From contig NZ_JASZYT010000010.1 in NCBI RefSeq assembly GCF_030316765.1, forward strand, positions 248,001 to 312,000: a DNA stretch of 64,000 bases, given 5' to 3'. The translations under genes and the position numbers were made by a program. The notes beneath the pieces are model-generated. The model was not told the origin of the DNA, did not search any database, and saw nothing but the letters and a program-made list of their open reading frames with translations. Below, one piece after another: positions 8,971-17,600 of the stretch. Every line of letters begins with the position of its first letter. The stretch's first letter is position 1. The DNA is from Variovorax saccharolyticus (lineage in GTDB: Bacteria; Pseudomonadota; Gammaproteobacteria; Burkholderiales; Burkholderiaceae_C).

Positions 8971-9695
8971 GGCGCGGCCGCCTCCGCATGCGCCTGGAGA
9001 CCGAAGTAGGCTTGCGAGATCTGCTCGCGCGTGAGCTCGCTGGAGCGCCCGCTGAGCGATACGCGCCCCTCTTGCAGGCAGTAGACGCGCTGCGACACCT
9101 GCTGCGCCATGCCGACGTCCTGCTCGACGATCACCACCGTCATGCCCTCGGCCGTGATGCGCGGCATCGCGGCGTAGATCTCGCGGATCACGATCGGCGC
9201 CAGGCCGAGCGACAGTTCATCGCACAGCAGCAGTTCGGGATTGCTCATCAGCGCCCGGCCCAGCGCCACCATCTGCTGCTGGCCGCCCGACAGCGAGGTG
9301 CCGGGCTCGGCGCGCTTGTGGGCCAGGACCGGGAACATCTCGTAAAGCCGCTTCAGGTTCCAGGGGCCGCTGCGGCCGCTCGCCGCGCCCATCAGCAGGT
9401 TCTCCTCGACACTGAGGCTGGCGAACAGCCGCCGGCCTTCGGGCACCATGGCCAGGCCGCGCCGCACGATCTCGCCGGGCGCCAGGCCGCCGATCGGCAG
9501 GCCCTTGAAGTGGACCGCCTCGCGCGGCGCCCGCACCAGGCCGGCCAGGCATTTCAGGAAGGTCGACTTGCCGGCGCCGTTGGCGCCGATGACCGCCAGC
9601 AGTTCGCCGGCGTGCAGTTCGAAGTCGATGCCGAACAGGGCCTGGGCATCGCCATAGAAAGCCTGCAGGCCGGTCGTCGAAAGCAATGCCGTCAT
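8967..9695 (-). CDS. ABC transporter ATPase (LivF-like)
   Basis: A 242-residue nucleotide-binding subunit: Walker A GANGAGKS near residue 36, signature SLSGGQQQM, Walker B ELLLCDELSLGLAP, switch histidine replaced by the usual LivF EQD context (VIVEQDVGMA). It overlaps the LivG-like gene upstream and the LivH-like gene downstream by four bases each, so the three are translated as a chain. Energises the branched-chain-type importer of the hydroquinone operon. Confidence 0.88.
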   Translation of the reverse strand: MTALLSTTGLQAFYGDAQALFGIDFELHAGELLAVIGANGAGKSTFLKCLAGLVRAPREAVHFKGLPIGGLAPGEIVRRGLAMVPEGRRLFASLSVEENLLMGAASGRSGPWNLKRLYEMFPVLAHKRAEPGTSLSGGQQQMVALGRALMSNPELLLCDELSLGLAPIVIREIYAAMPRITAEGMTVVIVEQDVGMAQQVSQRVYCLQEGRVSLSGRSSELTREQISQAYFGLQAHAEAAAP

Positions 9696-10411
9696 CCTTC
9701 GATCCCCATGTAGACCCGCCGGACCTCGGGGTCGTTCATCACCGCGCGCGGTGCGCCTTCCGCCAGCTTCTGCCCGAAGTTGATGACCAGCAGCCGATCG
9801 GCCAGCGACAGCAGCGCATGCACCACGTGCTCGATCCAGATCATGGTCACGCCGCGCGCCTTGATCTGCTGCAGTTCCTCGACCAGTTGCCGCGCCTCGG
9901 GCTCGGTCAGGCCGCCGGCGATCTCGTCGAGCAGCAACAGCTTCGGCCGGGTCGCCAGCGCGCGCGCCAGTTCCAGCCGCTTGCGGTCGAGCAGCGTGAG
10001 CGCCCCGGCCGGCTGGTTGGCGCGCGCCATCAGCCCGGTCTGGGCCAGCACCTCGTGCGCCGTCTGCCAGGCCTCCTGCTCGCGCTGCCGGGCCCCGAAG
10101 CAGGCGGCGGTGACGAGGTTCTCGAACACGCTCATGTTGCCGAAGGGCTGCGGCACCTGATAGCTGCGGCCGATGCCCGCGTGGCAGCGCTGGTGCGGCT
10201 TGAGTCCGGTCACGTCGCGCCCGTCGTACTCGACCCGGCCCGCATCCACGCGCACGTCGCCCGAGATCAGGTTGAACAGCGTGGTCTTGCCCGCGCCGTT
10301 CGGCCCCAGGATGCCCAGCGTCTCGCCCTCGGTCACCGCCAGCGTGATGTCGTCGGTGACCTTGAGCGCGCCGTAGGCCTTGCTGACGGCGTGGAGTGCA
10401 AGCAGCGCCAT
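9692..10411 (-). CDS. ABC transporter ATPase (LivG-like)
   Basis: A 239-residue ATPase with Walker A GPNGAGKT (residues 36-43), Walker B KLLLLDEIAGGLTEPEA and H-loop IWIEHVVHAL. The signature region reads LTLLDRKRLELARAL, the degenerate form common in LivG subunits of aromatic-associated importers. The ATG at 10411 begins five bases after the stop of the binding-protein gene, and the gene ends in a four-base overlap with the LivF-like gene. Confidence 0.88.
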   Translation of the reverse strand: MALLALHAVSKAYGALKVTDDITLAVTEGETLGILGPNGAGKTTLFNLISGDVRVDAGRVEYDGRDVTGLKPHQRCHAGIGRSYQVPQPFGNMSVFENLVTAACFGARQREQEAWQTAHEVLAQTGLMARANQPAGALTLLDRKRLELARALATRPKLLLLDEIAGGLTEPEARQLVEELQQIKARGVTMIWIEHVVHALLSLADRLLVINFGQKLAEGAPRAVMNDPEVRRVYMGIEG

Positions 10412-10416
10412 GGCGG

Positions 10417-11676
10417 TCAGCCGGGCATCGGGCGCAGCGCTCCGCCGACCGGGATGTTCGGCGCCGCCTCGTTGTTGACGATCGTCAGCTCGTGCCTGTA
10501 GCGGCTGCCCTTGCCCCACTGGCCCAGCACCAGCGGGGTCTTGCTGACATTCCTGAACGGGCCCTGCCCGCCCCACTTGACCGGCCCGACCACCGTCGCC
10601 AGGGAGGTCGCGGCCACCGCGTCGCGGACGTCGGCAGCTTTCTGCGATCTGGCGCGCGCGAGCGCATCCGCCGCCACCTCGAACAGGGCGTGCGCGAAGC
10701 CGATCGGCTGCGTCCACTGCTTCTTCGCCCCGGTCTCGTAGGCCTCGGCCAGCGCCTTGGCGCTCTGCTTCGTGAGGCTCGAAGTGAAGGGATGCGACGG
10801 GCTCCACCACACCTCGGTCGACAGGCCGTCGCCGAGATCGCCGAGCGCATCGATCGCGCCCGGGAACAGCAGCGCCTTGCCGAGCGTGATGATCTTCGGC
10901 CGGAAGCCCTGCTGGCGCGCCTGCGTCAGGAAGGTCTTGGCGTCGGGCGGAATCACGACACCGGTGACGATCTCCACGCCGTCTTTCTTGAAGGCCGCGA
11001 TCTGGGCGCTGAAGTCCTGCGTGCCGTTCTGGAAGCGGCCCGGATCGACCAGCGTGAAGCCCATCTGCGCGAGCGGCTTCGGAAAGCCGAGTTCCTTGTC
11101 GCCCCAGGCGTTGCCGTCGCCGTCGTTGGGGAACAGGCCGCCGACCTTCTTGTTGGTCGGGATGGTCTTCCAGCCGCTCGTGAAGTTGGCGATGACGTCC
11201 TCCAGTCCCCAGAACAGGTGGTAGGTCCAGGCGAAGCCCTTGGCCGGATCGCCCTTGCGGCCGAAGAACCAGGGCTGCCACGGCACCACGCTGGAGATGC
11301 AGGGCACTTCGTTGAGCTCGCAAGCATCGCTGACCGGGTTGGCCGTCTCGGGCGTGCCCGCGGTCAGGACCAGCGCGACCTTCTCCTTGAGGATCAGGTC
11401 GTTGGCGACCTCGCCCGCGCGGTTCGGATTCGACTGGCTGTCCTTCAGCACGATCTGCACCGCGAACTTCTTTCCGCCCACGCCGATGCCGTCCTTGAAG
11501 GCGGTCTTCATCTGGTCGATGACCCACTTGTCGGCTTCGCCGAAGGGCGCCAGCGGTCCGGTCTGCGGCGACACGTAGCCGATCTTCAGCGTGTCGGCCG
11601 CGAACACCAGCGGCGCGGCGCCGCCGGCGGCCAGCGCGGCCGCGGCCTGGGTGAACTGTCTGCGATTGAGGGTCAT
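10417..11676 (-). CDS. ABC transporter substrate-binding protein (LivK-like)
   Basis: A 419-residue periplasmic binding protein of the branched-chain amino-acid type. It begins with a twin-arginine-like signal (NRRQFTQAAAALAAGG) cleaved near VFAAD, then the typical start LKIGYVSPQTGPLAPFGEAD. No lipobox. It is the first transporter gene, immediately downstream of the maleylacetate reductase gene (57 bases). Homologous importers take up aromatic acids as well as amino acids; the ligand here is inferred from the operon to be aromatic and is otherwise unknown. Confidence 0.87.
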   Translation of the reverse strand: MTLNRRQFTQAAAALAAGGAAPLVFAADTLKIGYVSPQTGPLAPFGEADKWVIDQMKTAFKDGIGVGGKKFAVQIVLKDSQSNPNRAGEVANDLILKEKVALVLTAGTPETANPVSDACELNEVPCISSVVPWQPWFFGRKGDPAKGFAWTYHLFWGLEDVIANFTSGWKTIPTNKKVGGLFPNDGDGNAWGDKELGFPKPLAQMGFTLVDPGRFQNGTQDFSAQIAAFKKDGVEIVTGVVIPPDAKTFLTQARQQGFRPKIITLGKALLFPGAIDALGDLGDGLSTEVWWSPSHPFTSSLTKQSAKALAEAYETGAKKQWTQPIGFAHALFEVAADALARARSQKAADVRDAVAATSLATVVGPVKWGGQGPFRNVSKTPLVLGQWGKGSRYRHELTIVNNEAAPNIPVGGALRPMPG

Positions 11677-11733
11677 GGTGGTCTCCTTCTCTGGTCTTCT
11701 CTTCGTTGCACAAGCCGGTGCCGGCGCCGTCCG

Positions 11734-12801
11734 TCAGCGCGGCGCATCGCCGTCGAAGGCGCGCTGCAGCAGCGCGCGGATCGAATCGCGCTCCGCCGGC
11801 CCGAAAGGGCGCGGATTCCAGTAGGGGTTGGCCACCGCGAGATCGGCGGCGTGGTCGAGGTCGGCCTCGCGCATGCCGATGTCTTTCAGGGCGTGCGGCG
11901 CCCCGTTGTCGCGGGCCAGCGCCTGCAGCCCCTCGGGCGCCGTGGCGCTGCCCAGCGCCTGCGCGATGTCCGTCATCGCGCGCGGCGCGGCCTGCGCGTT
12001 GAAGGCGACGGCATGCGGCAGCAGCACCGCGTGCACCTCGGCATGCGGCAGGCTGAAGCTGCCGCCCAGCGTGTGGCAGAGCTTGTGATGCAGCGCCATC
12101 CCGACGCCGCCGAGCACGCTGCCGCAGAGCCAGGCGCCGTAGAGCGCATCGGCCCGCGCCTCGATGGCGTCGGGCTGCCTGCGGATCGCCGGCAGGGCGC
12201 GCGCGATCGCGGCGATGCCTTCGCGCGCCATCAGGTCCATGACCGGATTGCTGTCCTGTGCATAGAGTCCTTCGGCCGCGTGCGCGATCGCGTTGATGCC
12301 GCTGGTCACGCTCAGGCCCACGGGCAGCGTGCGCGTCAGTTCGGGGTCGTAGATGACGGTGCGCGGCAGCACGCGCACGTCCTTGCCGGTCTTCTTGAGC
12401 CCGCCTTCGGTCAGGCCGTAGATCGGCGTCATCTCGCTGCCGGCATAGGTGGTCGGAATCGCGAGGATCGGCAGGCCCGAGTCGAGCGCGATCGCCTTGC
12501 CGAGGCCGGTGGTCGAGCCGCCGCCGATCGCCACCGCGCAGTCGGCGTCGAGCCGGCGCGCCAGCTCGCGGGCCTCGCGCGCGGTCTCGATCGGCACGTG
12601 CATCACGGCGCGATCGAAGACGCCCGCCGCCTTCGCGCCCAGCATCGCGGCCACGCGCTCGGCCTGCGCCCGCTGCTCGGGCGTCGACAGCACCAGCGCA
12701 CGGCGCGCGCCCAGCGCGTCGATCTCGCGCGCCAGATGGGCCAGCGCGCCGGCGCCGAACACGACGCGCTGCGCATGGCTGGTGTGGACGAAGTCGCGCA
12801 T
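11734..12801 (-). CDS. Maleylacetate reductase
   Basis: A 355-residue protein of the iron-alcohol-dehydrogenase fold that should reduce maleylacetate to 3-oxoadipate with NAD(P)H. It starts with the characteristic RVVFGAGALAHL, has the nucleotide-binding GGGSTTGLGKAIAL, the family motif PTTYAGSEMTPIYG and the helix GMALHHKLCHTLGGSF. These motifs separate it from true alcohol dehydrogenases of the family. It starts five bases after the stop of the semialdehyde dehydrogenase gene. It is the point where the hydroquinone and hydroxyquinol routes of this operon converge. Confidence 0.9.
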   Translation of the reverse strand: MRDFVHTSHAQRVVFGAGALAHLAREIDALGARRALVLSTPEQRAQAERVAAMLGAKAAGVFDRAVMHVPIETAREARELARRLDADCAVAIGGGSTTGLGKAIALDSGLPILAIPTTYAGSEMTPIYGLTEGGLKKTGKDVRVLPRTVIYDPELTRTLPVGLSVTSGINAIAHAAEGLYAQDSNPVMDLMAREGIAAIARALPAIRRQPDAIEARADALYGAWLCGSVLGGVGMALHHKLCHTLGGSFSLPHAEVHAVLLPHAVAFNAQAAPRAMTDIAQALGSATAPEGLQALARDNGAPHALKDIGMREADLDHAADLAVANPYWNPRPFGPAERDSIRALLQRAFDGDAPR

Positions 12802-12806
12802 GGTGC

Positions 12807-14315
12807 TCAGCGCACGAAGTGCGGCGGGATCTGGGCGTCGACGTTCACCCACACGCTCTTGACCTGCGTGTACTCGCGCATCGCGTCGAAGCCCATCTCG
12901 CGGCCGTAGCCGCTCTGGCCGACGCCGCCGAAGGGCGAGCCCGGATTGACGCGCTTGTAGCTGTTGATCCAGACCATGCCCGCGTGCAGGTCGCGCGCGA
13001 CGCGATGGGCGCGCTGCAGGTTGGCGGTCCAGAGGCCGCTGCCGAGGCCGTAGTCGGTGCCGTTGGCGATCTGCATCGCCTCCTCGTCGTCCTTGAAGGT
13101 GAGCACGGTGACGAAGGGGCCGAAGACTTCCTCCTGCGCGATGCGGTCGCGCCACGACCTGGCCCGCACGATGGTCGGCTGCACATAGCAGCCGCGCGCC
13201 AGTTCGCCGCCGGGTGCCGCGCCGCCGGCCAGCACTTCGCCGCCCTGCTCTTTCGCGACCTCGACGTAGTGCAGCACGCGCTCGCGATGCTGCGCGCTGG
13301 TGAGCGGGCCCATCTCGGTGGCATCGTCGAGCGGGTTGCCGAGCCGGATCGACTGCGCCAGCGGAACGAAGCGCTCGAGGAAGGCATCGGCGATCTTCTC
13401 GTGCAGCATCAGGCGCGAGCCGGCGATGCAGGCCTGGCCCTGGTTGTGGAAGATGGCCCAGGCGCTGCCGTTGACCGCCGCCGGCAGGAAGGCGTCCTCG
13501 AAGACGATGTTGGGTCCCTTGCCGCCGAGCTCCAGCTGCACCTTCTTGAGATTGCCGGCGCTGGCCTGCACCACGCGGCGCCCGGTCGCGGTGCTGCCGG
13601 TGAAGGCTACCTTGGCGATCTCCGGATGCTCGGCGATGTACTGGCCGACCACGCTGCCCAGCCCCGGCACCATGTTGACCACGCCATCGGGCATGCCGGC
13701 CTCGGCCATCAGCTCGACGATCTTGAGCGAGCTCAGCGGCGTGATCTCGGCCGGCTTCATCACGATGCAGTTGCCGGCCGCGAGCGCCGGCGCCATCTTC
13801 CAGCTGGTGAACATCAGCGGGAAGTTCCACGGCACGATCTGGCCGACAACCCCGACCGGCTCGCGCAGCGTGTAGTTGAGGAAGCCGGCCTCGACCGGGA
13901 TCGTCTCGCCCTGGAACTTGTCGGCCATGCCGCCGAAGTAGCGGAAGCAGGCCGCGGTGCGCGGCACGTCGAGCTTGCGCGAATCGCGGATCGGATGGCC
14001 GGTGTCGAGCGACTCGAGGCGCGCGAGCTCCTCGCCGTTGGCCTCGATCAGGTCGGCCAGCCGCAGCAGGATGCGTCCGCGGTCGGCCGCCGCCATGCGG
14101 CTCCAGGCCGGGAAGGCGCGCTTCGCGGCCGCCACCGCGCGGTCGACGTCGGCCTTGCCGGCCAGCGCCACCTCGGCGATGGTCGAGTTGTCGTGCGGGT
14201 TCAAGGTCGCCAGCGTCTCGCCCGACTCGGCATCGACGAAGCGGCCGTCGATGAAGAGCTGGTGGCGGATCGGTGTCTTCAGGCCGGCGGCCTGCTGGAT
14301 GTCTGCGAGGGTCAT
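12807..14315 (-). CDS. Aldehyde dehydrogenase, probable 4-hydroxymuconic semialdehyde dehydrogenase
   Basis: A 502-residue NAD(P)-dependent aldehyde dehydrogenase with oxyanion N164 (PWNFP), base E262 (ELGGKGP) and nucleophile C296 (GQACIAGSR). Placed between hydroquinone dioxygenase and maleylacetate reductase genes, it fits the step from 4-hydroxymuconic semialdehyde to maleylacetate, as HapF does in the 4-hydroxyacetophenone/hydroquinone pathway. The start eight bases downstream of the NTF2-like stop suggests coupling. The substrate is inferred from position; the sequence alone only gives the family. Confidence 0.85.
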   Translation of the reverse strand: MTLADIQQAAGLKTPIRHQLFIDGRFVDAESGETLATLNPHDNSTIAEVALAGKADVDRAVAAAKRAFPAWSRMAAADRGRILLRLADLIEANGEELARLESLDTGHPIRDSRKLDVPRTAACFRYFGGMADKFQGETIPVEAGFLNYTLREPVGVVGQIVPWNFPLMFTSWKMAPALAAGNCIVMKPAEITPLSSLKIVELMAEAGMPDGVVNMVPGLGSVVGQYIAEHPEIAKVAFTGSTATGRRVVQASAGNLKKVQLELGGKGPNIVFEDAFLPAAVNGSAWAIFHNQGQACIAGSRLMLHEKIADAFLERFVPLAQSIRLGNPLDDATEMGPLTSAQHRERVLHYVEVAKEQGGEVLAGGAAPGGELARGCYVQPTIVRARSWRDRIAQEEVFGPFVTVLTFKDDEEAMQIANGTDYGLGSGLWTANLQRAHRVARDLHAGMVWINSYKRVNPGSPFGGVGQSGYGREMGFDAMREYTQVKSVWVNVDAQIPPHFVR

Positions 14316-14323
14316 GGGGTGGT

Positions 14324-14785
14324 TCACTTGTTCAGCCAGGGGTAGCGGGCGGTGTCCTTGCCCGCGTAGTCCGGGTCGAGGTAGATGAAGCAGCGCTGGA
14401 TCAGCCAGTCGCGGATCTCGAAGACATCGCACCAGCGGCCCGCGCCCCATTCGGGCACGCCGGCGCGCCACGGGCCATCCGCGTGCTCGCCGAAGCTGGT
14501 GCCCTCGCAGGCGAACAGGTCGCCGCCCGAGAAGATCCAGTTGAAGCCCGCGTAGTCGTGGCGGATCGATTTGCCGCGGCTGCCCACCTCGCCGAACAGC
14601 TGTCCGATCTGGGCCTTGCCGTTCGCCAGTCCCCACTTGGGGAAGTACACCTGGGCGTCGTCGGCGAACAGGTCCAGGATCGAGCCGCCGCTGGAGGTGA
14701 CGCCGCCGTTGTCGTAGGCCTTGAGGTATTCGAGGGCCACCGACTTGCGTTGCTCGTCGGTCATGGTTTGACGGGTGAGTGCCAT
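14324..14785 (-). CDS. NTF2/SnoaL-like small protein of the hydroquinone operon
   Basis: A 153-residue protein with the alternating aromatic strands of the NTF2-like/SnoaL-like cone fold: SVALEYLKAYDNGG at the start, ILDLFADDAQVYFPKWG, and a C-terminal WCDVFEIRDWLIQRCFIYLDPD strand pair. It sits between the hydroquinone dioxygenase large-subunit gene and the semialdehyde dehydrogenase gene. Such proteins may be isomerases, hydrolases or ligand-binding accessories. A role in handling an unstable ring-cleavage intermediate is possible but inferred. The 121 bases upstream hold no other gene. Confidence 0.8.
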   Translation of the reverse strand: MALTRQTMTDEQRKSVALEYLKAYDNGGVTSSGGSILDLFADDAQVYFPKWGLANGKAQIGQLFGEVGSRGKSIRHDYAGFNWIFSGGDLFACEGTSFGEHADGPWRAGVPEWGAGRWCDVFEIRDWLIQRCFIYLDPDYAGKDTARYPWLNK

Positions 14786-14906
14786 GGTGAGTCTCCTTCT
14801 TCACTGCTGACGTGAGGGCGCACCGGCGCAGCCGGTCGGGGCTGCCGGATTCAGGTCGCTTCGCGGCGAGCGCCGCGCGGTCTTGCGCGCGGCCTCGGCC
14901 TCCGTC

Positions 14907-15914
14907 CTAGAACTGGACCGGGATTTCCGGGCTCTCGCCCTTCTGGATCTCGTAGACCAGGCTCGGCGAGCCGTTCTCCCAGACCAGCAGCATCGAGCGC
15001 TTCGGGCTGAAGCCCTGGTGGCGGCAGTAGGCCGGCATGGCCGCCATGTCGCCGGCCTTCATGATCACGCGCGCCATCGGCCGGCCGGTGTTCTTGTCGC
15101 CGCAGTCCCAGTGGATCTCGTCGGTCATCTGGAAGAACCATTCGACGCGGTCGTTGCCGTGGATGATCGGCAGGATGTGCTCCTCGGTGGTCGGGCACAT
15201 GTAGCTGTGCTTGACGACCGAGGTGAAGCTCGGGTTCCAGGTCACTTGCGAGCGGCTCAGGAAGCCGAAGAGATTGAAGGCGTGCACCTCGTTCTCGAAG
15301 CCCGGCTCGGGGTGCAGCTCGGGCTGCGCCTGGTCGACGTCGGCGAAGGCCCGGTTGACCGGCGCGCCGCGCGCGTCGCTGCGCAGGTCGAGGTCGCCCT
15401 TGAGCCCGACGCAGCGCGTGGCGAGCTCGCGCGCCCGCGTGATCCTGGCCGTGTTGCTGCCGTTCTTGCGGCCGTAGGGCGAGCCGGTTTCCTGCGGCGC
15501 CGAGAACGGATCGAAGCTCTCGTTGGTCCAGTCGTCGAGCATGGCCTCGAAGGTGGCGCGGATCTGCGCGGTCGGGAAGTTCTCGAGCAGGTCGATGCCC
15601 GCGTCCTTCATGGTGCCGTTGAAGCTGCCGGCATAGAGGTCGACCGACTGGTAGTGGTTGACCGTGCCGACCACGTCGTCGAAGTTCACCCAGCCGTAGA
15701 AGAAGCCCCAGGCGACGTCGCGCATCAGGGCGCGCAGGTAGTTGCCGATGTCCATCGTGTGGCTCATCGGCCGGCCGTCGCGGGTCTTCCAGGTGATGTG
15801 GGCGAAGTACTCGTCGCGGCGGAAGCCGAAGCTGCCGAGCGAGAAATCCTTGTAGCCGAGCGTGGCGTCGGGCTGCGACGCGATGACCTTGGCGAGTTCT
15901 GCGGGTGCGTTCAT
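14907..15914 (-). CDS. hapD: Hydroquinone 1,2-dioxygenase, large subunit
   Basis: A 335-residue Fe(II) ring-cleaving subunit that opens hydroquinone to 4-hydroxymuconic semialdehyde. A possible 2-His-1-carboxylate triad is seen at H252, E258 and H299 (IIHGNDRVEW and YCRHQ); the spacing matches what I recall for the characterised hydroquinone dioxygenase beta subunit. Length agrees with the ~38 kDa large subunit of the family. The small-subunit gene lies 19 bases upstream, and the downstream dehydrogenase and maleylacetate reductase complete the pathway. Identification depends on the pair, the length and the operon together. Confidence 0.87.
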   Translation of the reverse strand: MNAPAELAKVIASQPDATLGYKDFSLGSFGFRRDEYFAHITWKTRDGRPMSHTMDIGNYLRALMRDVAWGFFYGWVNFDDVVGTVNHYQSVDLYAGSFNGTMKDAGIDLLENFPTAQIRATFEAMLDDWTNESFDPFSAPQETGSPYGRKNGSNTARITRARELATRCVGLKGDLDLRSDARGAPVNRAFADVDQAQPELHPEPGFENEVHAFNLFGFLSRSQVTWNPSFTSVVKHSYMCPTTEEHILPIIHGNDRVEWFFQMTDEIHWDCGDKNTGRPMARVIMKAGDMAAMPAYCRHQGFSPKRSMLLVWENGSPSLVYEIQKGESPEIPVQF

Positions 15915-15933
15915 GGCGGTGCTCCTCGGTGGC

Positions 15934-16443
15934 TCAGTGCATCTGGCAGATGTCGGCCCACTTCTCGACCGAGAGCTCGCCCTTGCAGGTCTGCAGCACG
16001 ATCACGCCGGGCTCGCCGGCGCTGCGGAACTGGTAGGCGGTGTTCTTCGGCAGCAGGCCCTGGTGGCCGCGCGAGAGCCTCATCCAGCCCATCTTCGGGC
16101 CCTTCGGTTCGCCCTTCACGAGCACCGCGCCGTTCTTCTCCGCATCGGCGACGGCCTGCCCGGCGTCGAGCTTGACCAGGTGGATCTCGACCTCGCCGTC
16201 CATCACCAGCGCGAACTCGTCGTGGGCGCTGGTGTACCAGGGCGAACTGCCCTCGGCGCGCAGCGCCTCCAGCACGTAGATCTGGTTCTGGCCGAACACC
16301 ACCTTTTCATAAGGCTTGCTCTTGCTCGCGATGTCGAAGCAGTTCGAGAACGCGTAGTGGCGGACGTCGTCGGCGATCGGCTCGACGTGGCCCTTCTGGT
16401 AGTTCTTCAGCGACCCGAAGCGGGTCTGGTAGGCAGCGGTCAT
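15934..16443 (-). CDS. hapC: Hydroquinone 1,2-dioxygenase, small subunit
   Basis: A 169-residue cupin-like protein of the ~18 kDa size expected for the alpha subunit of the heterotetrameric hydroquinone dioxygenase. Visible blocks are YTSAHDEFALVMDGEVEIHL, a cupin strand-turn, and KGPKMGWMRLSRGHQGLLP. It is preceded by GAGGAG eight bases before the ATG. First structural gene of the operon, 145 bases downstream of the co-oriented LysR gene, so the operon promoter most likely lies in that gap (16444-16588). Confidence 0.87.
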   Translation of the reverse strand: MTAAYQTRFGSLKNYQKGHVEPIADDVRHYAFSNCFDIASKSKPYEKVVFGQNQIYVLEALRAEGSSPWYTSAHDEFALVMDGEVEIHLVKLDAGQAVADAEKNGAVLVKGEPKGPKMGWMRLSRGHQGLLPKNTAYQFRSAGEPGVIVLQTCKGELSVEKWADICQMH

Positions 16444-16588
16444 GGGTTGTCTCCTCAGGTGCCGGACAGTGCAGCCTCGGGCTGCGGTGTCTGCACTTTA
16501 GGAAACGGGGGGCCGCTGCGGTAGGCCTCAAAAGCGGGCCGCATTGTTCGGTGAATCCGGTCAATGCGCAGGGTTTACCCTCAAGGCA

Positions 16589-17539
16589 TCAAGCGTCGGT
16601 GATCAGTCCCGCCGGCAGCAAGCCGCGCTCGATCATGGCTGCGTCCCACGGCGGCACCTTCGCGAAGGCGGCCGTGATGTGCTCGATGAAGAGCCTGAGC
16701 TTGAAGGCATTGCGCGAGGTCCCCGCATAGACCGCGCTGAGCGAGAAGGACGACAGCTGGTGCTCCGGCAGCACGACCTGCAGCTCGCCGCGCAGGATCG
16801 GGTCGCCGGCCACCAGCGTCGGCAGGCAGACGATGCCGGCATGCTCCATCGCGTACTCGCGAAGCAGGTGAACGCTGTTGGTCAGCAGTGCGGCGCTCAT
16901 GTACATCGTGACCTGCTCGCCGGCGCGATGGAAGGTCCAGCGGTCGCGCGTCGGATAGCCCGAATAGAGGCCCAGCGCGTGCTTGTGCAGCTCGCGCGGG
17001 CTCGCCGGCATGCCGTGGGCGCGCAGGTACTCGGGCGTGGCGCAGAACACCCGGCGCACCGGGAACAGCGGCCGCGACACCAGCTCGGTCGAGGCCGCCG
17101 GAAAGATCTGCAGCGCGCAGTCCACGCCGGCCTTCACCGGATCGACCACTGCATCGCTGACGATCAGCTCCAGGTGGATGTCCGGGAAGCTGACCTGGAA
17201 GGCCCGCAGCAGCGTCGCGAAGCGGCCCAGCACGAAGCCGGTCAGCGCATGCACGCGCAGCGTGCCGGTGGGCCCTTCCTTGGCATCGCGCATCTGGTCC
17301 ATGATGTCGTTGGCCCGGCCGACCAGCTCGGTGCAGTCGCGCAGGAAGGCCTGGCCGACATCGCTGAGCCGCACCACGCGCGTGCTGCGGTGAAAGAGCG
17401 GCGCACCGACGTGGTCTTCCAGCTGCTTCACGCGGCTGGTGACCACCGACTTCGACACCCGCATCTGCCGTGCGGCCTCCGCGAAGCTCTGGGTCTGCGC
17501 GACGCGCACGAATGTCTCAATGTTCTCGAGTCGATCCAT
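16589..17539 (-). CDS. LysR-family regulator of the hydroquinone operon
   Basis: A 316-residue LysR-type regulator: winged helix in residues 1-60 (MDRLENIETFVRVAQTQSF, then VSKSVVTSRVKQLEDHVG), followed by the effector-binding domain. It belongs to the subgroup that recognises small aromatic or acidic effectors in many Burkholderiales. Unusually for LysR control it is co-oriented with, not divergent from, the operon it precedes, leaving a 145-base gap for an operator. Its role as activator of hapC onward is inferred from position. Confidence 0.82.
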   Translation of the reverse strand: MDRLENIETFVRVAQTQSFAEAARQMRVSKSVVTSRVKQLEDHVGAPLFHRSTRVVRLSDVGQAFLRDCTELVGRANDIMDQMRDAKEGPTGTLRVHALTGFVLGRFATLLRAFQVSFPDIHLELIVSDAVVDPVKAGVDCALQIFPAASTELVSRPLFPVRRVFCATPEYLRAHGMPASPRELHKHALGLYSGYPTRDRWTFHRAGEQVTMYMSAALLTNSVHLLREYAMEHAGIVCLPTLVAGDPILRGELQVVLPEHQLSSFSLSAVYAGTSRNAFKLRLFIEHITAAFAKVPPWDAAMIERGLLPAGLITDA

Positions 17540-17600
17540 GGGTCAGCAATGTAGCGACTCCGGGCAGGCCCGGCGGCGCCTCACCCGGCGGTGCTGCCCG

